A stretch of 64,000 nucleotides of DNA. Origin: a bacterium. GTDB taxonomy: Bacteria; Planctomycetota; JAFGQW01. The stretch lies in contig JAUHXU010000001.1 in the NCBI GenBank assembly GCA_030426805.1, positions 356,501 to 420,500 on the forward strand, in the 5' to 3' direction. This document shows positions 51,536 through 60,400 of this stretch, piece after piece. The notes below the pieces were generated by a model. That model saw only the letters and a list, made by a program, of their open reading frames with translations. It ran no database searches and was not told where the DNA came from. Both the position numbers and the translations under genes were made by a program. Within the stretch, counting starts at the first letter, position 1. Each line of letters starts with the position of its first letter.

Positions 51536-52857
51536 AACAGCACGAGGCCGACGGTGTTCGTCGTCGTGCGGATGCCCCCCGGGACGCCCGGGTCGAGCAC
51601 GATCCCGGCGAAGTAGATCGTCAGACCGGTCGCTGCGCGGCGCACGGGCCTCGGCGGCGACACCTTGCCGGTGACGTCACCCTCGGGACCGACGTCGCCC
51701 TGGAAGTCCTCGAAGATCGACGGCAACTGATCGCTCGCCGTCACGAAGAACAGCAGGTCGGGCCCGAGGTTGATCATCCGCCGCGGGGTGACCGGAATGC
51801 CCGGTCCGGCGGAGAACGACCCGGCAAGTGCGTATCGGAGGTTCGCGGCCGTCGGGCCGAGCCGCATCTTCAGCGTCCACCCATTGGGCTGGGTGCCGCG
51901 CATCAACAACCCGTCGCGGCCCCCCTCGACGATCATCCCGTTCACCGTGCCACTCGTCGGCAGCGGGAAGCTCACCGGCGCGGTCGGGATCACGAGTTGA
52001 CGGCGGACACCGTCCCACTCGAACTTGATCAGGCGACCGTTGGCCGCGATCCAGAGGTCGCAGTTCGCTCGCTCGCCACGATCGATCAATGCGATCGACT
52101 CGACGTTCAGCCCGCTCGGGAAGCGGGTCGTGGGCAGCGGGAAGCGGCGCACGACCGGCTGCGCGCTCGCACAATCCACCGCGAGGATGGGTGCTGCGGG
52201 ATCGCCCGTCGCAACGACGTAGACGTCCTCGTACGGGTCCTGCTCGAAGTCGACGATCGTCCCGAGGCTCGATGCCAACGTGCGCTTGGACTGGCGGAAC
52301 GCGTCGAACGAGACGAGTCGGCCGGACGTGTCGTTGATCGCGAGGATCGGGATCCCGCGCCCGTGATCGATCCGGATGCGACGGACGGCCCCTCCGGCGA
52401 ACGACTCGACGTCGACGAAGCTCGGCGACGGCCCACCGGTCAAGCCCTGCACCCGGCCGGCGCCCTGCTCGAGCGCGGTGCCCATCGCCCAGACGTCCTC
52501 GGTCGTCAATGCGCTGCAGAGCACGCGCGCGCCGTTCGAGACCGCGGTCGTCGCGAGCGTCGCGACGGCCCCTGCGGCGGCCAGGTGATGCACGCCCGAG
52601 ATGCGGTATTGCGGCGGCCCGTGGAACGCGACGTGGAAGCCGGTGTTCGACCGATCCATCGCGACGTCGACCAGTTGCCCGAGTTGATCGCGGAAGACGG
52701 TCTGAAACACTCCGGTGGCGGGATCGAAGCGCTCGAGGCGGGAGTCGATCGGGCCGTTCGCCAGGCCGGCGAGGATCAGTTTCGGCTGCGGCGTCTGCGC
52801 GCCGAGCGTGGCCGCGAGCAGCACCGTCAGGAGGCTGGCGAACACTCGATTCTTCAT
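51532..52857 (-). CDS. Secreted beta-propeller-like hypothetical protein
   Basis: A 441-residue exported protein with a signal peptide (MKNRVFASLLTVLLAATLGAQ). The mature part has repeated blade-like segments ending in short hydrophobic strands (for example SRLERFDPATGVFQTVFRD, RLVSFDAFRQSKRTLASSLG, GLNVESIALIDRG, NGRLIKFEWDG), as in beta-propeller or NHL/SMP-30-like folds. No catalytic residues can be named. The ATG at 52857 follows GGAGG. A TATAGT box lies 50 bp upstream. Function unknown. Confidence 0.72.
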   Translation of the reverse strand: MKNRVFASLLTVLLAATLGAQTPQPKLILAGLANGPIDSRLERFDPATGVFQTVFRDQLGQLVDVAMDRSNTGFHVAFHGPPQYRISGVHHLAAAGAVATLATTAVSNGARVLCSALTTEDVWAMGTALEQGAGRVQGLTGGPSPSFVDVESFAGGAVRRIRIDHGRGIPILAINDTSGRLVSFDAFRQSKRTLASSLGTIVDFEQDPYEDVYVVATGDPAAPILAVDCASAQPVVRRFPLPTTRFPSGLNVESIALIDRGERANCDLWIAANGRLIKFEWDGVRRQLVIPTAPVSFPLPTSGTVNGMIVEGGRDGLLMRGTQPNGWTLKMRLGPTAANLRYALAGSFSAGPGIPVTPRRMINLGPDLLFFVTASDQLPSIFEDFQGDVGPEGDVTGKVSPPRPVRRAATGLTIYFAGIVLDPGVPGGIRTTTNTVGLVLF

Positions 52858-52906
52858 CAACTGACCTCCGAGTCCCGGTCCGGCACCTACGCCGCCGGTC
52901 CCCCTG

Positions 52907-52912
52907 ACTATA
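52907..52912 (-). promoter_or_regulatory. -10 box (TATAGT) for the secreted propeller-like gene
   Basis: Minus-strand TATAGT, a 5/6 match, lies 50 bp upstream of the gene start in a 226-bp gap. No -35 is clear. Confidence 0.4.
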
Positions 52913-53083
52913 GCGAAAGGTCGCGGGAACGCGCCACTCCCCGGTCGGGTTTCGGTCCGCGGCCGATTCGAATCGGGACGGACCGTATCCGCCGGCGCGC
53001 GGTCGCGCACGAGACGAACGGGTCTCTGGCGCCGAACGTGGCGCTTTTTGGACTCGATGGGACCGGAAACCGAGGCGCCGGAG

Positions 53084-55240
53084 TCACCGCAGCAGCGAGG
53101 TCCCCGCGAGGCCCGGCGGGACGGCGATGCCGAGCGCGTCGTAGACGGTCGGCGCGATGTCGGTGACGCGCGCGCCGCGACCGGCGAGCGGCCGATTGAC
53201 GAGCAGGATGCCCGGCACCGCGGCCGGATCGACCGAACAGTGATCGCCGCTCCACCGGTCGTCGTTGGGCTCGAAGATCGGACCGGCGACGCCACCGAAC
53301 ACCGTGGCCGGCCCGACCCGGTAGCCCGGCTCGAGGCCGGGCACGACGTCGGGCGCGCGGACCCGGTGAGCCCCGGCGAACACGTCGTCGCCGAGCGCGA
53401 CCGAGCGAACGACCGGACGACCGCGATGCGTCAGCGTCGCGAGCTTGGCCGCGATCTCGCGCGCGATCGCGGGTGCCGCCGACGGTGCGACGGTGCCGCG
53501 GCCGTGTGGCGCGTCGGTGCGGTTCACGTAGATCTGCCCGAGGCCGCACGCGAATGCGCGGGTCGCATCCCAGTCGATCGCGTCGAACCCCGTGGCCCCC
53601 CGGTCGCGCAGCACGAGATACCCGTGCCGCACGAGCCAGTCGTTCAAGTTGACCGACCACCCGTAGGCGGCGAACCCGTGATCCGAAACGATCACGAGCC
53701 GGTCGTCCGGCCGGAGCTGCCCGACGACGCGGCCGACGATCGCGTCCATCGCCTCGTACGCTTCCAGGATCCGGCGTCGACCGGCCGCCGCGTCGGTCGG
53801 CTCGTGGCGCGGATGCGACGCGTCGAGGTGACGACCGAGCAGATGCTGGATCCGGTCGATACCGGTGAAGGTCGCGAACAGGAGCCGCCAGTCGTCCCGC
53901 GCCAGCATCGCGGCGAGCATCGCCGCGCGCCGGTCGATCACCGAGTGAACGTCCTCGATGAACGCCGTCTCGTCGATCATGTCGTCGCGCGTCGCGTTCG
54001 TCGCGCACGCCCAACCGGTCGTCTCGAACAGGCCGACGCTCTCGGCGAGTTCGGCCGCGAACCCGGGCGGTTGGCTGAGCGGCATCCGCGCGTTGGGCAC
54101 CCGCGGATCGAGGCCGATCGGCTCCTGGTAGACGCGCAATTCTCGCCCCGCGCGCTCGACCCGAAACCGCACGAGCGCGCGTGTCCGAACGATCCAGTTC
54201 ACCGCGAAGTCGACCGGCATCAGCGGCGACCACGTTCCGGCGGCGACGTCGACCGTCTGCTGGTCCACGGTGATGCGCACGCGTCCGCTCCCCGGCCGCC
54301 ACGAGAACGTCACCGGGACCTCGACGTGGCGGCGGCGCTCCAGGCGCTCACGCGCCGCGGAGCGCTCGGCACCGGACGCGAAGTCGGCAGCGGGGCGTTC
54401 GTCGAGCGCGGCGAGCGCCGCATCGACGAACGGGTCGATCGGCCCGTGCAACGCGGAACGGTAGTCGGGCCCCTCGCCGTCGAGCAAGACCACCCGCCCG
54501 TCGCCGCCCTCCGCGACGATCGGCTCGGTCGTGAAGACGGCCCAGCGGCCGGTCGTCTCGGAGACGTCGGGCATCCCGAGACCGCTCAGCACGCGCAACC
54601 CGTCGATGGCCGGCGGCGGGGCGTCCATCGGTGCCGACAACGCGACCGACGCGACGCCGTGGCGGGCCGCATGCGCGTAAAACGGCGTCCCGCCGCGCGT
54701 GTTGTGAAGCGCCCGCCCCCCCGGTGGCAGCAGGTCGACGAGAAAGTGCGCGCCGAGCGCACCGGCGACGAGCATCCCGCCGCCGCCGACCGCGAACGCC
54801 ACCGCCCGCCGCGCGCCGCAGAGCCGGCCGAGGCCGAGCAGTGCGAGCCCGGAGACGAGCGCGATCCCGATCGCGATCCCCCACCGCGTCGGCCGCGACA
54901 GCGTCTGCATCGTGCGCCACTCGGTGGTCGTCAGCGCGAGCGACGGCCCCGCCTCGACGCGGACAAACCCGAATACGCCGGTGTCGCCCGGGTCCAGCCC
55001 GGTGATCAACGACGACCAACTGACCGGCGACTGCGCGGGCGTCGTCGTCGCGAGGTCGCGCAATCCGAACGTACGATCGAGTCGCGCGAGCGACTCGAGA
55101 TGGCCGTCCGCGATGTAGTCGCGGATGCGGACCGGGTCCGCGCCGTCGAAGCCGAGGACGATCACCCGCCCGCTCGGTGGCTGCGCCCCGGCGATCGTCG
55201 CCACCCACAGCCCGGCGATCGCGAACCACACGCGGACCAC
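53084..55240 (-). CDS. Alkaline-phosphatase-superfamily phosphodiesterase with membrane insert
   Basis: A 718-residue protein. After a signal peptide-like N-terminus, VIVLGFDGADP (residues 27-37) supplies the first metal ligand and TTPAQSPVSWSSLITG (66-81) the nucleophile region of the type I phosphodiesterase/nucleotide pyrophosphatase family. SDHGF and a later GDHCS carry further metal ligands. Two membrane helices (about residues 120-172) are inserted after the first catalytic part, so the catalytic domain is held at the membrane. A phospholipid or nucleotide diester is a likely substrate, but this is not visible. The start is a GTG with GGAG about 8 nt upstream, 4 bp after the DJ-1/PfpI gene. 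Confidence 0.85.
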   Translation of the reverse strand: MVRVWFAIAGLWVATIAGAQPPSGRVIVLGFDGADPVRIRDYIADGHLESLARLDRTFGLRDLATTTPAQSPVSWSSLITGLDPGDTGVFGFVRVEAGPSLALTTTEWRTMQTLSRPTRWGIAIGIALVSGLALLGLGRLCGARRAVAFAVGGGGMLVAGALGAHFLVDLLPPGGRALHNTRGGTPFYAHAARHGVASVALSAPMDAPPPAIDGLRVLSGLGMPDVSETTGRWAVFTTEPIVAEGGDGRVVLLDGEGPDYRSALHGPIDPFVDAALAALDERPAADFASGAERSAARERLERRRHVEVPVTFSWRPGSGRVRITVDQQTVDVAAGTWSPLMPVDFAVNWIVRTRALVRFRVERAGRELRVYQEPIGLDPRVPNARMPLSQPPGFAAELAESVGLFETTGWACATNATRDDMIDETAFIEDVHSVIDRRAAMLAAMLARDDWRLLFATFTGIDRIQHLLGRHLDASHPRHEPTDAAAGRRRILEAYEAMDAIVGRVVGQLRPDDRLVIVSDHGFAAYGWSVNLNDWLVRHGYLVLRDRGATGFDAIDWDATRAFACGLGQIYVNRTDAPHGRGTVAPSAAPAIAREIAAKLATLTHRGRPVVRSVALGDDVFAGAHRVRAPDVVPGLEPGYRVGPATVFGGVAGPIFEPNDDRWSGDHCSVDPAAVPGILLVNRPLAGRGARVTDIAPTVYDALGIAVPPGLAGTSLLR

Positions 55241-55244
55241 CGCG

Positions 55245-55802
55245 CTACTCCGCAGACGCGAGCATCGCCCCGGCGACCGACTCGCGCGTCGCGCGATCGA
55301 CGAGGCGTTCGACGAGCACGAGCGCGAGCGCCATCGCGGTTCCGGCGCCCCGGGACGTCACGATCGCCCCGTCGACGACGACCGGCGACTCGTCGTAGTC
55401 GTAGTCGGTCAACTCCGCGCGCACGCTCGGATGACTCGTGACTCGCGCGCCGGCGGACAACACGCCGTGTGCGTGCAAGACGGTCGTCGCAGCGCAGATC
55501 GCCGCGATCACGCCGCCGCGTTCGCGCTGTTCGCGCAAGACGTCCCCGACGCGCGGATCCGACGCCAGGCGCATCGCGCCTTCCGCGCCGCCCGGCACGT
55601 AGACGAGGTCCCGGGGATGACGGCCGACCTCCTCGAGATCGACGTCGCACGCGATCGCGATGCCGCGCGCGCCGACGACGGGGCCCGCTCCGCTCAGTCC
55701 GGCGACGACGACCTCCACACCCGCTCGACGCAGCACGTCGATCGGTGTGACGGTCTCGATCTCCTCGAAGCCCTTCGCGACGAGCACGAGCGCGCGACGC
55801 AT
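55245..55802 (-). CDS. DJ-1/PfpI-family protein
   Basis: A 185-residue class I glutamine amidotransferase-like protein of the DJ-1 branch: KGFEEIETVTPIDVL with the conserved Glu, YVPGGAEGAMRL, and the nucleophile elbow AAICAATTVLHAHGVL with Cys. Members act as glyoxalase III, deglycase-like or stress chaperones. The start MRRALVLVAKG at 55802 has GGAGG 7 nt upstream. It is 4 bp ahead of the phosphatase gene and so cotranscribed with it; why these two are paired is unclear. Confidence 0.92.
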   Translation of the reverse strand: MRRALVLVAKGFEEIETVTPIDVLRRAGVEVVVAGLSGAGPVVGARGIAIACDVDLEEVGRHPRDLVYVPGGAEGAMRLASDPRVGDVLREQRERGGVIAAICAATTVLHAHGVLSAGARVTSHPSVRAELTDYDYDESPVVVDGAIVTSRGAGTAMALALVLVERLVDRATRESVAGAMLASAE

Positions 55803-55937
55803 CGATCTGCCTCCGTGGCCCGAGCCCGATCGCCCGAGGTCGTCCGAGCGTAAGGCGTTACGTCCCCCCACTCAAGGCCGAACGCCGATGTTTTCGATAC
55901 GGGGGGAGCCGGAGGACCGACCCGAGGGGAGCGCGCC

Positions 55938-57449
55938 ATGCGCGGATGCCTGACCGCTGTCGCCGCGGCGCTGTTGTTCGCGAGTGCCGCGAACGCCGGC
56001 ATCGCACTCGATCTCCGGGGCACACTCGCCCCCGGCAAGGAGACCGCGCATCTCGTCGCGATCGTCGAAACGACGTGCCGCGACTTCGGCTGGCGCTTCG
56101 CGCGCCGCACCGATCGCCCGTCCGTCGCCGCGGTACGCCCGTCAGGGGCCGCTCGCTGGTATGCGATCGAGGTCGACGGCCGCGTCGTCCGTGCGTCGTT
56201 CGACACCGCCCGCGCCGGCGCCCTCGTGCACGCACGACTCGTCCGGCTGCTCGATCGTCTCGACCCGGTGCTCGTCGGCGTGCGTGTCTCGGACACGACC
56301 GGCTATCACGGCTCGCGCGACGCGACGGCGCTCCGGGACCGATTCCGTACCCGCGCCGCCCACACCGAGGCGCGAATCGCGATCGCGATCGACGCGGGTC
56401 GCGAGGTGATCGTCGACGGCCGGCTGCACACCGACGTCCTGCGACCGGCCCGCGAGGTCTACGCGTTCGCCGAGCGGGAGATCCGACTCGGACGCCTCGA
56501 GTCCGCGGAGGAGGCGCTGACCGCCGCGATCGCGCTCAGCCCCGACTTCGCGCGGGCATTCGCACGCCGCGCCGAGGTGCGCGCGGAGCGCAACCGCCTC
56601 GACGCCGCACTCGCCGACGCGCATCGCGCGATCCGACTCAAGCCGAAGATGCCACGCGGCCACTACGCGCGGGCGAAGGTGCAGGTCACGCGTGGCGCCA
56701 ACCGACTCGCGCTCGTCGACCTCGACCGCGTGCTCGCACTCGATCCGGGGCACGGCGAGTCGCGCCTGCTCCGCGGCTTGTTGCGCGGCGAGTCGGGCGC
56801 CCTCGGCCGTGCGATCCCCGACCTCGAGCGCGTCGCCGCGCCGCTCGTGGATCCGGCGCGCCGCGCCTCGATCGACCCCGCGTCGCGAAGCCGCGCACTG
56901 ACCGCGATCGAAGCGCTCGCCGCGTGCTACGAAGCATCCGATCGCGACGCCGATGCCGGCCGGATGCACGACCTTCTCGACCGCCTGCGCGCACCGACGG
57001 ATCGGCGCCTGATCGTCGATCGCGACGCGCGCATCGATCTCGAACGACCGATCGGCTGGCGCCTCGAGGAGACGGCCACCGACCCGCGCATCCGCGTTCG
57101 GATGCGCGAGCGCTCGACGTCGAACGCCTGCCGGATCGCCGTGATGCAGACGTGGGGCGACGTCGGCGACCCGCGATTCCGCCAGGTCTTCGACGAGAGC
57201 GTGCTCAAGGGTCTGCGCCGCCTCGGGCAGGCGCCGCGCGTCGTGCGCCGCGTCACCGAGCGCGCGGGCGCCCTCGACGTCTACCGGATCCTCGTGCGCA
57301 ACGACGCGACGACGTGCTACTGGGTCGCGTGTCTGAACCACGGCGGCAAGATGCTGACGATCTACCTCACGAGCCACCAGGAGCCGTCGCTCGCCGAAGC
57401 GTCACTCGAACGCGTGCTCGACTCGATCCGTGCATCCGACGCGCCCTGA
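55938..57449 (+). CDS. Secreted TPR-domain protein
   Basis: A 503-residue exported protein: signal peptide cut likely after ASAANA (residue 20), an unassigned N-terminal domain (about 25-165), three TPR units (about 170-300; LESAEEALTAAIALSPDFAR, LDAALADAHRAIRLKPKMPR, ALVDLDRVLALDPGHGESR), and a C-terminal alpha/beta domain (about 345-503) containing CYWVACLNHGGKMLTIYLTS. GGGGAG precedes the ATG. It stands alone on the plus strand and ends 3 bp from the convergent alpha-2-macroglobulin gene. Partner unknown. Confidence 0.82.
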   Translation: MRGCLTAVAAALLFASAANAGIALDLRGTLAPGKETAHLVAIVETTCRDFGWRFARRTDRPSVAAVRPSGAARWYAIEVDGRVVRASFDTARAGALVHARLVRLLDRLDPVLVGVRVSDTTGYHGSRDATALRDRFRTRAAHTEARIAIAIDAGREVIVDGRLHTDVLRPAREVYAFAEREIRLGRLESAEEALTAAIALSPDFARAFARRAEVRAERNRLDAALADAHRAIRLKPKMPRGHYARAKVQVTRGANRLALVDLDRVLALDPGHGESRLLRGLLRGESGALGRAIPDLERVAAPLVDPARRASIDPASRSRALTAIEALAACYEASDRDADAGRMHDLLDRLRAPTDRRLIVDRDARIDLERPIGWRLEETATDPRIRVRMRERSTSNACRIAVMQTWGDVGDPRFRQVFDESVLKGLRRLGQAPRVVRRVTERAGALDVYRILVRNDATTCYWVACLNHGGKMLTIYLTSHQEPSLAEASLERVLDSIRASDAP

Positions 57450-57452
57450 GCC

Positions 57453-60400
57453 TCACTCGTCCCGGACGACGACGCGCCAGTTTCGACTCGTGCCCTGGAT
57501 CTCGGGTGCATACATCAACTCACCGGCCGCCGGCATCGAGCCGAGGCGTCCCGGCGCTTCCGCGCGCATCCGATACGTGAGGGTCACCTTGCCCTTCGGG
57601 GCCCGCGGCAGGAAGAACACGACGCGCGCGTCGCGCAGCTGCATGTAGGTCCACAGACCGCCGTGGCTGCGGCTTCCGGAGGTCCGCGCGACCGGCTCGA
57701 AACCCGACGGCTTCGGATCCTCGATCATCACGTACTCGTAGTCGTGGTGTGCATCGACCTCGAGCTCGACCTCGATCGTGTCGCCGGCCGCGATCGTCGC
57801 ATCCGTCGCGAGCGGCTCGCGCCGCCACGTCTGTTTCGCCGCGCCCTCGCCGTCCTCGACGACCGGCGTGACGCGGAAGTAGCGTCGCCGCACGTCGAGC
57901 TCGTGCGCAGCCGCCGCGATCTCGTCCTCGAGACTGAAGTAGCCGAGCGACGCGGTCGCGTAGAGGCTGCCGGCGCCGCGCTTGACGATCTCGACCACGT
58001 GCTCGCCGGTCGCCAGTCGTGCATCGCCGATCGCGATCCGCGGATCGAGCGTCAACGCGTTCGTGCGGTCGACCTTGATCGTGCGGATCGGCTCGCCGTC
58101 GAGCAGCACGTCCGCGGTGTAGTCCGCGTCGAGTTCACCCGCGCGCTCCATGTAGCCGACGAGCGCATAGATCGCGTGCGCGGTGTCCTTCGTCGAGCGC
58201 CAGCGCTGCCCCTTGCGGCTCGCGACGAGCCCGCGCATCAGGCCGTCGCGGTGCGGGCTGGTCGGCCGGATCGCATCCAGCGCCATCAGCGCGAACGCGT
58301 TCGTCTCGACCGAGTCGCTCCACCAACACCACCGGTAGCCGGCCGCCGGGAGCGACGCCGCACCCGTGCGGGCGTCGGTCTCGATGAAGTCCTCGAGGTT
58401 GTCGATCAGGATCCGCGCCCACTCGCTGCGCTTCGCCGCATGTGCGGCGAGCGCGAGGACAGCGCGCGTGTAGTGATTCAGGTGCTCACGGCGATCGAAG
58501 ACACGCGTGAAGACCTCCGACGGTGGCGTGCGTCCGTGCAGTGCGAGCGCGTAGCACTGATACGCAGCCCGGTGCAACGATCGCTCGTCGACGGTGACGC
58601 GCGCGAGGAAGTCGAGCCCGCGCTTGACGACGCCGGTGTCGACCTCGATCTCCGCCTCCGCCGCGCGGTGCAGTCCGTAGAGCACGTAGGCGGTCATGTA
58701 GGGATCCGAGCGCCCGCCCGGGAACCAACCGAAGCCGCCGTCGCTCCCCTGATGGCCGTAGATGCGCCGCAAGCCCTTCGCGATCATCGCGTGCATCGCA
58801 TCGGAGTCGAACACCGGGTCGCGACCGTGTGCCTGGGATCCCGCTCGCACGAGCCGGCGCCGCTCCGCGAGCCGTTCCAGGTCGATGCCCGCACGTCGCA
58901 GGGTCGCGCGGGTCAACGCCGCCGGAAGCAGGCGCGACATCGTCTGCTCGACGCACCCGTACGGGTATTCGAGCAGGTAGGGCAACGCGTCGAGCACGAC
59001 GCCGGCGAGCGTCGGGCTCGCGTCGATCACCAACGCCGTTCGGCCCGGCGCACGCGCCGCCGGAACGTCGAACGCGAACGTCGCGCGGCTCGCGTCGCCG
59101 CGCATCGCGACCGCGTGCGTCACGGTGCGACGGCTGCCGTAGGGCAGCACCGGGAACGATTGCCGAACCGCGTCGGATGCGTCCGGGGTCGTCGCGTGGA
59201 ACTCGAGCTTCGCGGAACCGGAAGAGACGACCGAGAAGCGCCAGTCGACGCGCGTCTCGCCACCGGCCGCGACCGTCACGCGGCGCTCCAGGCCGCCGTC
59301 GCCGACCACGCGGAGCGCGCCGCCCGACACCGCGAGCGCGACCGACACGTCGGCCGACGCCTCGAGCGCGGAGTTGACGATCGCGCTGACGACGACCTCG
59401 TCACGCTCGCGGAAGAAACGCGGCACCTGCGGTCGAACGAGCAGACGCTTGACGGTCACGAACGACGCGCGACGCTGCCCGACCCGCGTGTCGGCGGTGT
59501 AGGCCCGCGCCGTCGTGCGCCACCGCGTGACGCTGTCCGGCAAGCGGAACGCGACCGTGGCGCTGCCGTCGGCGCCGACGGGCACGGCCGGCGCGAAGTG
59601 TGCGGTCTCGGAGAAGTTCTCGCGCACGTCGGTCGGCGCCGCGGGCCGCGCTGCTCGGCGCGCGGCGCGTCCGCGGGGCGCGTCGCCGGTGGCCGGTGCC
59701 GACGATGCGGTCGGCGCGGCAAACCCGGATGCGAGCTTCTTCGCTTCCGGTTCGGCCTCCTCGGACGGTGACTGGTCGGCCAACCGGTTGCGCCCCTCGC
59801 CGTCGTCGAGCATCTCCGGGGCGGCCCGATCGGCGCCCCATGCGAGGTCACTCGAACCGGGGAAACGGTTCCACCCTGGCGGGTTGCCCCGATACCGGTG
59901 CTTCGGCAGAGTCACCGCGTCGAGGACGAGCGACCCCGAGCGATAGCTGAACGAACTCTCGACCCCGACCTGACGGCTCCGGCGGTCGCCGTAGAAGAAC
60001 CGCCGAATGTCGGGGGTCGAATCGCCCTGGATGTAGTCGAGCGACGCGTCCACCGTGCCGAGCGCGACGCGCCCGTCGCCGATCGGCTCGCCACGATGAT
60101 CGGTGACGCGCACGATCGCGGTCGCCTCCTCGCCGGGTTCGTAGCGCGGCTTCGCGTAGGCGACGTCGACGTTCACGAATCGCTCCACGGGCGGCACGAA
60201 CAGCTCGCGATACGCACGGTGCACCTTCGCGTCGTGCACCGTCAGCACGTCGAGAAACGCGTTCGGCACCCATGCGTCGGTCACCGGCATCTCGATGACC
60301 ACGCTGCGACCGCGAACGCGCACGACGCGGTGGCGCATCACGAGGCGATCGGCCTCTTCGCACACGAGGAGCGTCGGATCGTCGACCGTCGTGTTGATCA

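Noticed and set aside
53020..53050. GCGCC/GGCGC hairpin followed by TTTTT on the plus strand
   Set aside because: It resembles a terminator, but no plus-strand gene ends nearby; the stem is only 5 bp. Probably chance.
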